Assembly: GCA_964648225.1 (NCBI GenBank)
Contig: CAZYKH010000002.1
Coordinates: 62,001 to 126,000 of the forward strand
DNA length: 64,000 nucleotides
From: Acholeplasma sp964648225
GTDB taxonomy: Bacteria; Bacillota_I; Bacilli_A; Acholeplasmatales; Acholeplasmataceae
Reading direction: 5' to 3'
Shown: piece after piece, positions 10,389 to 18,942 of the stretch
How the letters are laid out: every line of letters begins with the position of its first letter
Position numbering within the stretch: the first letter of the stretch is position 1
The notes under the pieces: generated by a model
What the model saw: the letters and a program-made list of their open reading frames with translations, nothing else
The model's database searches: none
Told to the model about the DNA's origin: nothing
Translations under genes and position numbers: made by a program

Positions 10389-11510
10389 ATGAAAAGGATT
10401 GTTATATTAACATTAGTTTCATTATTTGGTCTTGTTTTAGCAAGCTGTTCGCCAACTTATCATATTAAACCTGTCAAAGAAATTAAAGTACCTTATTTAG
10501 ATGATGAGTGGGTTGGTGTATGGGCTGATGAATTTGAAGGTGATCAATTAGATGTCGATAAATGGAATTTTGAAATCGGTGGACATGGTTGGGGTAACCA
10601 AGAACTACAATATTATACTTATACAAATCATGAAGTGTCTGATGGTACATTAAAAATCCATGTTAAAAATGAACCACACTTTAATCGACAATATACGAGT
10701 TCTAGACTGACAACAAGACATAAAGGTGATTTTAAGTATGGACGTATTCAGGTAAGAGCAAAATTACCAAAGGGGCGTGGCTTATGGCCAGCAATATGGA
10801 TGATGCCAACCGATAGTACATATGGTGGCTGGCCACATAGTGGTGAAATAGACATTATGGAATATGTTGGTTATCAGCCTAGTATTGTACACAGTGCTTT
10901 ACACACAAGTGCCTATAATGGGATGCATGGTAACAACCATCATAGTAGTTTAGAGTACCCTACGCTAGAAGATACGTTTAAAGTATTTGAACTTATTTGG
11001 GAACCAGGTCAAATTACTACCTATATTGATGGTTTTGAAATATTTAAATATATTTATACACCTCAATTTAATCAAGCCCATCATGCGCATGAAGTTTTTC
11101 CATTTACAGAACAATTTTATTTAATTATGAATGTTGCTGTTGGAGGATCATGGGGTGGTATTCAAGGTGTTGATAACGAAATATTTCCACAAGTATTCGA
11201 AATTGATTATGTAAGAGTTTATCAAAGAGATTATCGAAAAATTGATAAATTAAAACCGGAAGTACCAACAGGTTTGACAGCATCAACTCAACTACAAAAC
11301 AGTTTATTTTGGCATAGCGCTGAAGATGATTATAGTATTGATTACTATGAGGTTTATATTGATGGTGAAAAGTTTACTGAAGTGCCATTAAACCAAATTA
11401 CTTTACGTCAATTAGAGCCTAATAAGACATATAATATTCAAGTAAGAGCAGTTGATATGACTGGTAAGAAATCAAATTTAAGCGAAAACTTTACCTATAC
11501 CTATAAATAA
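10389..11510 (+). CDS. GH16 beta-glucanase (laminarinase-like) lipoprotein with C-terminal FN3 domain
   Basis: A 373-aa lipoprotein; ATG 10389 is chosen because AGGTGAA lies just upstream and the product opens with a signal peptide and lipobox (LVLASC). The GH16 domain (about 30-285) carries the catalytic signature GEIDIMEYVG (ExDxxE, the bulged form of laminarinases and agarases) preceded by GGWPHS, typical of endo-1,3-beta-glucanases. A fibronectin-III-like domain (about 290-373) ends the protein. It would cut beta-1,3-glucans at the cell surface for the two permease pairs upstream. It is the last gene of the cluster, followed by a strong terminator. The exact polymer is inference. Confidence 0.9.
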   Translation: MKRIVILTLVSLFGLVLASCSPTYHIKPVKEIKVPYLDDEWVGVWADEFEGDQLDVDKWNFEIGGHGWGNQELQYYTYTNHEVSDGTLKIHVKNEPHFNRQYTSSRLTTRHKGDFKYGRIQVRAKLPKGRGLWPAIWMMPTDSTYGGWPHSGEIDIMEYVGYQPSIVHSALHTSAYNGMHGNNHHSSLEYPTLEDTFKVFELIWEPGQITTYIDGFEIFKYIYTPQFNQAHHAHEVFPFTEQFYLIMNVAVGGSWGGIQGVDNEIFPQVFEIDYVRVYQRDYRKIDKLKPEVPTGLTASTQLQNSLFWHSAEDDYSIDYYEVYIDGEKFTEVPLNQITLRQLEPNKTYNIQVRAVDMTGKKSNLSENFTYTYK

Positions 11511-11535
11511 AGGTTTGATTAATTCAAACCTTTAT
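11507..11535. terminator. Bidirectional terminator between GH16 gene and degV
   Basis: A 12-bp stem (11507-11518 with 11524-11535) and a 5-nt TTAAT loop, with AT-rich flanks. It overlaps the GH16 stop codon and separates it from the converging degV gene. Confidence 0.8.
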
Positions 11536-11564
11536 TATTTATATATGATTTAGTTATGTACAAC

Positions 11565-12401
11565 TTATGTTAAAAAACAAATACTTACGGCATCTAAACC
11601 AATGTGTGCAGTCATTACACTGGCGATGGTACCAACTCTAATGTTGGTGTATCCTAGTTTTTTTAGACTATCATACAAATTATTAAATAGATCATCATTA
11701 GCAGTTCTTAGTATACCAATGGTATGGTCTTTAGCAAGATGATGTTTTTCTACATAGTTAACAAGTTCTTTAAGCGCACGTTTCGAGCCTATAGCGCGTT
11801 TATAAGACTTGATGGCACCTTGGACCAACTCCAATACGGGACGAATTGTTAATGCAGTAGAAAGTGCGGAGGCAATAGCTGATATACGACCACCTTTTCT
11901 TAGTTGGCTTACATCTTCAAGCATAATTAAATGTTTCATATGATTGGTTAGATTGTCACTAAAGTTTACCACCTCATCAAAGTTATTGTTTTTTTGAGTA
12001 AAACGCACAATTTCTTCAATCAGTAAAGTGCTACCTAAACCACCATTTTTTAAATCAATGACTGCCATAGGTGTATCATATTTAGTTTTAAGTTCTTCAA
12101 CTAAAATACTTGCAAAGTTATATGTACCAGAAAGTGCTTTAGCAAATGAAAAGAAAATAAAAGGTTGATTTGTTTTGGCATAGTTTTCAAACAGTGGAAA
12201 CATATCATCATAACTAGGTAATGAGGTTTTAACGTCATCACCTTGTCTAATATGTTCATAGAGTGTTTCTAATTCAATTTCTAGTTTATCTTTATAAGAT
12301 ATACCATTAATTAATACTTGTAAAGGTATTACATTAATATCATGTTTTTTTATAAATGTTTCATCTAAGTCACATGTTGAATCTACAATTAATTTGATCA
12401 T
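11565..12401 (-). CDS. degV: DegV family fatty-acid-binding protein
   Basis: A 278-aa protein with the DegV features DSTCDL near the N-terminus, KTSLPSYDDM near residue 77, and GTYNFA in the lipid-head-group region. DegV/FakB proteins bind a fatty acid and present it to a kinase (FakA), feeding exogenous fatty acids into phospholipid synthesis. That kinase is not in this window. ATG 12401 is preceded by GGAGG. It stands alone, convergent with the GH16 gene and divergent from the XRE gene. Confidence 0.92.
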   Translation of the reverse strand: MIKLIVDSTCDLDETFIKKHDINVIPLQVLINGISYKDKLEIELETLYEHIRQGDDVKTSLPSYDDMFPLFENYAKTNQPFIFFSFAKALSGTYNFASILVEELKTKYDTPMAVIDLKNGGLGSTLLIEEIVRFTQKNNNFDEVVNFSDNLTNHMKHLIMLEDVSQLRKGGRISAIASALSTALTIRPVLELVQGAIKSYKRAIGSKRALKELVNYVEKHHLAKDHTIGILRTANDDLFNNLYDSLKKLGYTNIRVGTIASVMTAHIGLDAVSICFLT

Positions 12402-12512
12402 TGTATGTCCTCCTTATTGATTTTGACTTACAATTATTATAATAATATAAGTATAAAAGGTATACCTACTCTTTATTTTCACATAATAGAGAAGAAAAAC
12501 AATGTTCTACTA

Positions 12513-12547
12513 TGAGTAGAATCGGCGATTTATGTTATAATAATGCC
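12513..12547 (+). promoter_or_regulatory. Extended -10 promoter of the XRE gene giving a leaderless transcript
   Basis: TG at 12533-12534 and TATAAT at 12536-12541 form an extended -10 element, with a weak -35 (TGAGTA, 12513-12518) 17 bp upstream. Transcription would start about 12548, which is the A of the ATG. No ribosome site precedes that ATG. Confidence 0.65.
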
Positions 12548-13132
12548 ATGGAAAATAATAAAAAAGAGACGACAACTCAATTTATTGCTGATAATATTGC
12601 TTATTACCGTAAAAAAATGGCACTTACTCAATTAGAATTAGCAGAGAAACTCAATTACTCGGATAAATCCATTTCCAAATGGGAAAGGGCAGAAGGTGTG
12701 CCGGATATTTTTGTCTTACAAAAGTTATCAAAGTTTTTTGGTATTACGGTTGACCAATTAATTTCAAAAAGAAAAATAAGATATTCTTTATTTAAACATC
12801 GCTATATACTGGCTTATTTTTATGCCTCTATTGTATGGTTACTTGCAGGTATAGCTTTTGGTGTACTATCTTTAATGGATGCCAATTATCCGGCTTGGAC
12901 GCTACTTGTTTATGCAGTACCGTTATCAAGCCTTGTGTTAATGTGCTTTTTCTTTTATTGGCGGCAAGTACGGTATATTGTTTTATACATTACAACATTT
13001 GTATGGTCGATGGCATTTTCTATTACCGTAGCGATTCATGATTACAGCAATTATTGGGTTTATATAATTATATTGCCTATATATTTATTTACGTTATTTA
13101 TGATTTATATTATCTACAAGCGAAAAAAATAA
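12548..13132 (+). CDS. XRE-type HTH regulator with four-helix membrane tail
   Basis: A 194-aa protein. Residues about 10-70 form a Cro/CI helix-turn-helix (ALTQLELAEKLNYSDKSISK then WERAEGVPDI). Residues about 85-190 form four membrane segments ending in YKRKK. This makes it a membrane-tethered DNA-binding protein, a known but little-studied architecture in Firmicutes. I chose ATG 12548 over the upstream ATG 12512 because the promoter elements sit between them. The target genes are unknown. The neighbouring pepF starts 14 nt downstream and may be co-transcribed. Confidence 0.85.
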   Translation: MENNKKETTTQFIADNIAYYRKKMALTQLELAEKLNYSDKSISKWERAEGVPDIFVLQKLSKFFGITVDQLISKRKIRYSLFKHRYILAYFYASIVWLLAGIAFGVLSLMDANYPAWTLLVYAVPLSSLVLMCFFFYWRQVRYIVLYITTFVWSMAFSITVAIHDYSNYWVYIIILPIYLFTLFMIYIIYKRKK

Positions 13133-13145
13133 AAGGAGAGATTCA

Positions 13146-14942
13146 ATGAAACAACAATTACCCAAAAGAGAAGATGTTAACAAAGCACATACATGGGATG
13201 TGCATACAATATTTAAAGATGATCAAACTTTTGAAGCTGCTATTAAAAGTTTGGAAGTAAAAGTTGATATCTTTGTCGATCAATACGAAAAACAACTAAA
13301 AGATGCCCAAATTATTAATAGAAGTTTGAATGATTTAAAAGTTATTTATGAACTAATTACATCGATTAATGCATATGCATCACTCCAATCATCCGTTGAT
13401 GGTGTTAGTGAAGCTAATCAAATAAAAAGTGGTAAAACTTCCATCATACTACAAACCATTAGTAAAAAGTTAGATTTTTATGACAATGAACTTAAAAAAG
13501 TGCCTCGTAAAGTTGTCTTAGAAGCAGCCCAACTTGATCCAGGTAATACACTTTATTTAGAAGAGATGCTTGCATATAAAAAACATACTTTAAAACCAGA
13601 AGCAGAAAAACTTTTAACCGCATTATCGCCAGTATTAAATGCACCTTATGCAAGCTATAACCGCTTTAAACTCGTCGATATGAAGTTTAGTGACTTTGAA
13701 GTGGATGGTGTTATGTATCCTAATTCATTTACTTTATTTGAAAATGAGTATGAATATGATGCAAGAAGCGATGTACGCCGTCAAGCATATGAAAGTTTTT
13801 ATGATAAATTAAGTGAATATCAACATGGGTTTGCTAGTCAATATTATGCACATCTTCAAAAAGAAAAGGCACTGGCTGATGCTAGAGGTTTTAAATCGGT
13901 TTTTGATTATTTACTCTATAATCAAAAGGTACCTAAATCATTTATGGATCGTCAAATTGATGTGATTATGAAAGAACTTGCACCTGCAATGCGTAAATAT
14001 GCAAAGCATCTAGGTAAAATCCATGGTTTAGATAAAATGACTTATGCAGATTTAAAAATAGCAGTTGATGATAGTTTTGAGCCTAAAGTAACGATTGAAT
14101 CTTCTAAAGATATGTTATTAGATGGATTATCTATATTGGGTGAAGAATACTTAGAAATTGTTCGTCGTTCATTTGATGAACGCTGGATCGATTTTCCTCA
14201 AAATGTTGGTAAATCAACTGGTGGTTTTTGTTCATCGCCTTATGGTCAAAACTCATTTATCTTAATTAACTGGAATGGTCAAATGGATGAAGTTATGGTT
14301 TTAGCCCATGAAATTGGTCATGCAGGGCACTTCCAATATGCAAATAAACATCAAAATATCTTTAATACAAGACCTTCACTTTATTTTATAGAAGCGCCTT
14401 CAACAACTAATGAACTTATTATGAGTCGTCATCTCATGTCTAAGACAACAGATCCACGTACAAAACGTTGGATCCAATCTGTGATGATTTCAAGAACTTA
14501 TTATCATAACTTTGTAACGCATCTTTTAGAAGCTGCTTTCCAAAGAAAAGTTTATGAAAAAATTGATAATAACGAACCAATTTCTGCCAATATTCTTAAC
14601 AATATTAAATTAAGTGTCTTAAAAGAGTTTTGGGGAGATGCAGTAGAAATTCCTGACTATGCAGGCTTAACATGGATGCGTCAGCCACACTACTTTATGG
14701 GCCTATATCCATATACGTATTCAGCAGGACTTACACTAGGTACTGTCGTTTCAGGTAGAATCTTTGATAAAACATTAGATCCAGCCGACTGGATTGAAGT
14801 GCTTAAAGCTGGAGGCACTAAAAAGCCATTAGATTTAGCACGTATGGTTGATGTAGATTTAAAAACTTCAAAACCACTCAAAGAAGCGATTAAATTTATC
14901 CGTCAAACAATTGATGAAATTATTAAATATAAAGCCGAATAA
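13146..14942 (+). CDS. pepF: M3 family oligoendopeptidase F
   Basis: A 598-aa zinc metallopeptidase of the M3B/PepF family. The active-site motif HEIGHAGH (HExxH) lies near residue 390, with the third zinc ligand probably the glutamate in EAPSTTNE about 25 residues on. It cleaves oligopeptides in the cytoplasm, giving amino acids to an organism that imports peptides. The length is normal for the family. AAAGGAGAG precedes the ATG. It is 14 nt downstream of the XRE gene. Confidence 0.95.
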   Translation: MKQQLPKREDVNKAHTWDVHTIFKDDQTFEAAIKSLEVKVDIFVDQYEKQLKDAQIINRSLNDLKVIYELITSINAYASLQSSVDGVSEANQIKSGKTSIILQTISKKLDFYDNELKKVPRKVVLEAAQLDPGNTLYLEEMLAYKKHTLKPEAEKLLTALSPVLNAPYASYNRFKLVDMKFSDFEVDGVMYPNSFTLFENEYEYDARSDVRRQAYESFYDKLSEYQHGFASQYYAHLQKEKALADARGFKSVFDYLLYNQKVPKSFMDRQIDVIMKELAPAMRKYAKHLGKIHGLDKMTYADLKIAVDDSFEPKVTIESSKDMLLDGLSILGEEYLEIVRRSFDERWIDFPQNVGKSTGGFCSSPYGQNSFILINWNGQMDEVMVLAHEIGHAGHFQYANKHQNIFNTRPSLYFIEAPSTTNELIMSRHLMSKTTDPRTKRWIQSVMISRTYYHNFVTHLLEAAFQRKVYEKIDNNEPISANILNNIKLSVLKEFWGDAVEIPDYAGLTWMRQPHYFMGLYPYTYSAGLTLGTVVSGRIFDKTLDPADWIEVLKAGGTKKPLDLARMVDVDLKTSKPLKEAIKFIRQTIDEIIKYKAE

Positions 14943-14955
14943 AATCTATTGTATA

Positions 14956-14983
14956 TTTACTCAGTTTTGTAATAAATTATAGT
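14956..14983 (+). promoter_or_regulatory. Promoter of the 70-aa membrane protein gene
   Basis: TTTACT (14956-14961) and TATAGT (14978-14983) are separated by 16 bp. The site lies between the pepF stop and the GGAGG ribosome site of the next gene. Confidence 0.55.
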
Positions 14984-15010
14984 AAAATATAAAAAAACGG
15001 AGGATTATCT

Positions 15011-15223
15011 ATGAGACGTTTAGTAGGTTTAGTAGGGTTAGTTGTAGCAGGTGTTGTATTTGCATCATTATTCTTAGGTTCTTTTCAACAATATATTGAT
15101 GCATGGAATTCCAGTAGTGATTTATGGACACAAGTCCAAGCAGTTGTAAACATTATTTGGAACACAGTATACCAACCGTTATTACTACTTATTGTGAGTT
15201 TAATTGCTTTAGAAGGAAAATAA
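15011..15223 (+). CDS. Small two-helix membrane protein
   Basis: A 70-aa protein with two hydrophobic segments (about 4-24 and 45-66) and a polar, tryptophan-containing middle. It has its own promoter, an ACGGAGGA ribosome site and a strong terminator, so it is a stand-alone gene. I do not recognise the family. Co-location with pepF gives no clear functional clue. Confidence 0.75.
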   Translation: MRRLVGLVGLVVAGVVFASLFLGSFQQYIDAWNSSSDLWTQVQAVVNIIWNTVYQPLLLLIVSLIALEGK

Positions 15224-15235
15224 AATCACACAATT

Positions 15236-15264
15236 AAAGTTGCCTGAGCCTAGGCAACTTTTTA
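15236..15264 (+). terminator. Rho-independent terminator
   Basis: A 10-bp GC-rich stem (AAAGTTGCCT at 15236-15245 with AGGCAACTTT at 15252-15261), a 6-nt loop and a following T tract. Confidence 0.9.
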
Positions 15265-15276
15265 TTTGGTGTCATC

Positions 15277-15285
15277 TGATACAAT
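15277..15285 (+). promoter_or_regulatory. Extended -10 promoter of the DsbA-like gene
   Basis: TG-A-TACAAT at 15277-15285, about 31 bp before the chosen start, with no convincing -35. Confidence 0.5.
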
Positions 15286-15315
15286 AGACAGTAGATGAAA
15301 GTAGGTGGAGTTATA

Positions 15316-16011
15316 ATGAAAGTTGAAGTTTGGAGTGACTTTTCATGTCCGTTTTGTTATATTGGTAAAACAGTTTTTGAAAAAGTGTTAGATGCATTTG
15401 AGCATAAAGATAAGATTGAAGTGGTTTATAAAGCGTATCAATTAAATCCTGATGCACCATTTGAAACAAACGAAGATAGTTATACAATCTTTTCTAAAAC
15501 AAAAGGTGTTTCATTAAATCAGGCTAAAGAAATGTTTATGCAAACAGTTCAACGTGCTAAACAAATTGGTCTAACATATGATTATGATAATATGCAAATG
15601 ACCAACACCTTTAAAGCACATCGTTTAGCAAAATGGGCCCGTAAGTTTGGTAACGAATCTGATATTTCTACAAAACTATTTGATGCATATTTTACTAGGG
15701 GGCTAAATATTCATGATGACAAAGTATTATTAGATATAGTAAAAACATTGGATATGAATGTAGAAGAAGCTAAAACAGTATTGACATCAAATCAATTTGA
15801 AGATGTTGTATTAGAAGAAATTAATGAAGCACAGCAAATAGGTGTACGTGGTGTCCCATTCTTTGTGTTAGATAGAAAATACGCAGTGAGTGGTGCACAA
15901 CCAGAAGCAATGTTTAAACAAGCTTTAGAACAAGCGTATAAGGAAGCAAATCCGTTTAAAACAATTGGATCAGATGATGATGTATGTGGTCCAGATGGCT
16001 GTGCAATATAA
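15316..16011 (+). CDS. DsbA/FrnE-family thioredoxin-fold oxidoreductase
   Basis: A 231-aa cytoplasmic protein of the FrnE-like DsbA family. The redox motif CPFC (residues 11-14) follows VEVWSDFS, and the cis-proline loop VRGVPFFV lies near residue 177. ATG 15316 is chosen over 15295 because AGGTGGAG precedes it and the family starts MKVEVWSD. Members act as thiol oxidoreductases or polyketide-linked isomerases. The exact substrate is unknown. Two further cysteines near the C-terminus (VCGPDGC) are unusual and might bind metal or form a second redox pair. It is monocistronic, with its own promoter and terminator. Confidence 0.88.
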   Translation: MKVEVWSDFSCPFCYIGKTVFEKVLDAFEHKDKIEVVYKAYQLNPDAPFETNEDSYTIFSKTKGVSLNQAKEMFMQTVQRAKQIGLTYDYDNMQMTNTFKAHRLAKWARKFGNESDISTKLFDAYFTRGLNIHDDKVLLDIVKTLDMNVEEAKTVLTSNQFEDVVLEEINEAQQIGVRGVPFFVLDRKYAVSGAQPEAMFKQALEQAYKEANPFKTIGSDDDVCGPDGCAI

Positions 16012-16044
16012 CCAATTATTTAATAGAAAACATTGTAAAAGCTT

Positions 16045-16077
16045 AAAAGGGAGAGTTGAAAACCTCCTTTTTTTTTT
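16045..16077 (+). terminator. Rho-independent terminator
   Basis: A stem of eight pairs with a bulged G (16045-16053 with 16064-16071) followed by ten T residues. Confidence 0.65.
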
Positions 16078-16119
16078 GTATATTTAACCTAATGAATAAC
16101 CTATTATTATCCCATAATG

Positions 16120-16128
16120 TGATATAAT
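16120..16128 (+). promoter_or_regulatory. Extended -10 promoter for the phosphatase/ABC operon
   Basis: TG-A-TATAAT at 16120-16128, 22 bp before the ATG of the HAD phosphatase gene. Confidence 0.55.
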
Positions 16129-16150
16129 TAAATTTAGAAAGTAGGTATGT

Positions 16151-16795
16151 ATGAATAAGTTAAAAGCAATCATTTTTGATTTAGATGGTACCTTATTAGA
16201 TACACTAGATGATATTACACATAGTGTAAACTTCACTTTAGATCAACTCAAACTTCCAAATGTTGATAGATTAGATGTTAGAAGGTACTTAGGTCATGGT
16301 GCTAAAAGACTGTGGCAAAGCGTTTTAAAAGATGATGATAAATATTTAGATCAAGCTTTAAATATTTATATACCGTACTTGGAAAAACACTCCAAAGTAC
16401 ATACAAAACCTTATGAAGGTATTGTGGATTTATTGCATCAATTAAAGAAAAAGTATATGCTCGCGGTTGTGTCAAATAAACACCAAAGGGCCGTTGAACA
16501 CATCATTAATCACTATTTTAAAGGCTTATTTGACTTAGTCATAGGCGAACGACCAAATATCGCCAAAAAGCCTGATCCAGCACCCTTATTATATGCATTA
16601 AATACACTTAAATTAGATAATGCAGAGGCTATATTTATAGGGGATTCAGAAGTAGATATTCAAACCGGTAAACATGCAGATGTTGATGTTATCGGTGTTA
16701 CATGGGGATTTAGAGATAAAGAACAATTGATTGGTGAAAAACCAACTTATTTAGTTGATAAAGTAGATAAAATAATAGAGATTATAGGGGAATAA
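16151..16795 (+). CDS. HAD-superfamily phosphatase, phosphoglycolate phosphatase-like
   Basis: A 214-aa protein of HAD subfamily IA. Motif I is DLDGTLLDT (residues 11-19), motif II is VVSNK near residue 107, the lysine of motif III lies in AKKPDP, and motif IV is GDSEVDIQTG. The four-helix cap after motif I and the GHG loop resemble Gph and PpaX. It hydrolyses a small phosphate ester in the cytoplasm, and the true substrate cannot be read from sequence. It lies 2 nt before the first ABC exporter gene, so the three genes probably form one operon. Confidence 0.88.
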   Translation: MNKLKAIIFDLDGTLLDTLDDITHSVNFTLDQLKLPNVDRLDVRRYLGHGAKRLWQSVLKDDDKYLDQALNIYIPYLEKHSKVHTKPYEGIVDLLHQLKKKYMLAVVSNKHQRAVEHIINHYFKGLFDLVIGERPNIAKKPDPAPLLYALNTLKLDNAEAIFIGDSEVDIQTGKHADVDVIGVTWGFRDKEQLIGEKPTYLVDKVDKIIEIIGE

Positions 16796-16797
16796 CT

Positions 16798-18942
16798 ATG
16801 TCGCTCATAAAATTAGAAAATATAAGTAAATACTACAAATCAGGTGATGGTGTATCTGTTGGTATGCAAAAAGTATCACTTGATTTTAATATTGGTGAGT
16901 TTGTTGCAGTAACAGGTGAATCTGGTAGTGGTAAATCGACATTATTAAATGTTATATCAGGTTTAGATACATATGAAGATGGTGAATTATTCATTCAAAA
17001 TGAAGAAACATCACACTTTCTAGTTAAAGACTGGGAAAATTATCGATCTAAGTATATTGGGTTTATCTTTCAAAACTATAATATTATCGATTCTTTTACT
17101 GTTTATGAAAATGTCTTGTTAGCATTGGAAATACAAAATTATCCTAGAAAATTACGTAAAAAACGAGCGTTAGAACTCATTGATAAAGTCGGCTTAACTA
17201 GTCATAAAAATCATCGTGCAGCGAAGTTATCTGGTGGTCAAAAACAACGTGCTGTTATTGCAAGAGCACTAGCAAAAGATACACCAATTATTGTTGCCGA
17301 TGAACCAACTGGTAACCTGGATTCAGAAAGTTCTAAACAAGTCATTGAGTTATTAAAAGAACTATCGGAAGATAAATTAATTATTATCGTCACACATGAT
17401 TATGATCAAGTTAAAGATATTGCAACACGTCATATTAAAATGCATGATGGTGAAGTCGTAGAAGATAAAAAATTAAAAAATGTTGCTACAATGACACTAG
17501 AAAAAGAACCAGACCCTGCAAAAATGACTATGGACACAATTGCAAGGTTTGCTTTAAGAAATTTGTTATCAAGACCGCGGTTACTTATCTTTTTTATTGC
17601 CCTACAAGTGATGATTGTTTTGGTATTTACGATGACTTATACCAATGCAATGAATGCTGCTCGTAGTGAGATTTTTAGCTTTCAAATAGGGAATACGGAA
17701 GGTGAATATTTCGGGTTTTATGGTAAGAATATTTCGGATAATCGTATGTATGTTATTCGTAAAGACGGCCAACTCTTAACCAATAATGATTACAATTATA
17801 TACGAAATTTAAGTGGTAATCACTATGTTTATGAAGGTGTATTTGAACTAGATCAATACGATACATTATCGATTCAATATATCGATAAAAATCAACAAAT
17901 GATGTATTTAAGTGGTAGGTATGAGTTTGATACGACCTATCATATTGCCAAAAGACCACAATTTATCATTGAAGGTGATGTAAATTTAAATAATTTAGCA
18001 CCAAACCAGGTTATCGTATCTAATGCATTTCAAGTTGAAGTAGGTGATAAACTTAACACATTCACCTACTTAAGAGCTACTGATCTATATGCAACAGAAC
18101 ATATTGGTGATTATGCTTATAGATTAATTTCTGAACCTACTAACATCAATTTAGATGTTGTTGAATATCGAATAAATTTAACCGATGGAGGATCACACAC
18201 ATTAAGTTATTGGGGATATGAAATTGATCTAAAAAATTACTTTTCTAGTGATGTTTTGTTAGAAATTGAAAGTGTTGATGCCTATGTGAAGTATTATAAA
18301 GAAATCCAAAACACTTATGAGATTGCTGGAAAATATGATGATTCAAATAGATCAGTTATATATTTTCCTCATAATCACTTAAACGTTGTTAAAGACGATA
18401 GTGTGGCGCTTGTTACAGCATCAAGTAGTATCAGCGCTAATCGACTATTTAATCAATTAAAAGATTCTAGTGACTACCGCGTTATCTATCCTGAGAACGA
18501 AAAAGATGCCTTAAGCAACTTGTTTGCTCCTTTAAACTTTTTATTCTCTTTATTCTTTTATGCATTTATATTCTTTTTTGCATTATTCTTATACTTCATT
18601 TTATATGCTGTCATGAAAAATGTCATGAGTTCCAGAAGAAAAGATTTTGCTATATTTAGATCGATTGGAACCAATGAATCTAAATTAGGTATGCTCGTCA
18701 TTTTTGAACAATTATTTATGATGATAATTTCCTTTATTATTAGTTTAATTGTTCTGAACTTACTAAGTCGAAACTTTTCAAACTTCAACTTTATTCTTGA
18801 AACACTCCTACCAATTGATTATGTTGTTTTATTCTTAACATTTACTTATCTCTCTATTTGGTTAGCACGTCGTTTCAATAAGAAAACATTTAAAATTTCA
18901 GTCATAGAAAATCTAACAGAAAGTAGAGAGGATACATTATGA
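16798..18942 (+). CDS. ABC exporter with fused ATPase and FtsX-like permease (MacB type), subunit 1
   Basis: A 714-aa protein. The N-terminal ATPase (about 1-225) has Walker A GESGSGKST, signature LSGGQKQR and Walker B IIVADEPTGNLDS. Residues about 255-280 form the first membrane segment. A large outside domain (about 285-575) follows, then three membrane segments of the FtsX/MacB permease fold. Such exporters move peptides, lipoproteins or drugs outward or sense cell-envelope stress. The stop is TGA, overlapping the ATG of the next gene (ATGA), so the two subunits likely form a heterodimer. The substrate is unknown. Confidence 0.9.
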   Translation: MSLIKLENISKYYKSGDGVSVGMQKVSLDFNIGEFVAVTGESGSGKSTLLNVISGLDTYEDGELFIQNEETSHFLVKDWENYRSKYIGFIFQNYNIIDSFTVYENVLLALEIQNYPRKLRKKRALELIDKVGLTSHKNHRAAKLSGGQKQRAVIARALAKDTPIIVADEPTGNLDSESSKQVIELLKELSEDKLIIIVTHDYDQVKDIATRHIKMHDGEVVEDKKLKNVATMTLEKEPDPAKMTMDTIARFALRNLLSRPRLLIFFIALQVMIVLVFTMTYTNAMNAARSEIFSFQIGNTEGEYFGFYGKNISDNRMYVIRKDGQLLTNNDYNYIRNLSGNHYVYEGVFELDQYDTLSIQYIDKNQQMMYLSGRYEFDTTYHIAKRPQFIIEGDVNLNNLAPNQVIVSNAFQVEVGDKLNTFTYLRATDLYATEHIGDYAYRLISEPTNINLDVVEYRINLTDGGSHTLSYWGYEIDLKNYFSSDVLLEIESVDAYVKYYKEIQNTYEIAGKYDDSNRSVIYFPHNHLNVVKDDSVALVTASSSISANRLFNQLKDSSDYRVIYPENEKDALSNLFAPLNFLFSLFFYAFIFFFALFLYFILYAVMKNVMSSRRKDFAIFRSIGTNESKLGMLVIFEQLFMMIISFIISLIVLNLLSRNFSNFNFILETLLPIDYVVLFLTFTYLSIWLARRFNKKTFKISVIENLTESREDTL

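Noticed and set aside
12512..12547. Upstream ATG for the XRE regulator
   Set aside because: The promoter -10 lies between this ATG and the HTH domain, so the segment would not be transcribed.
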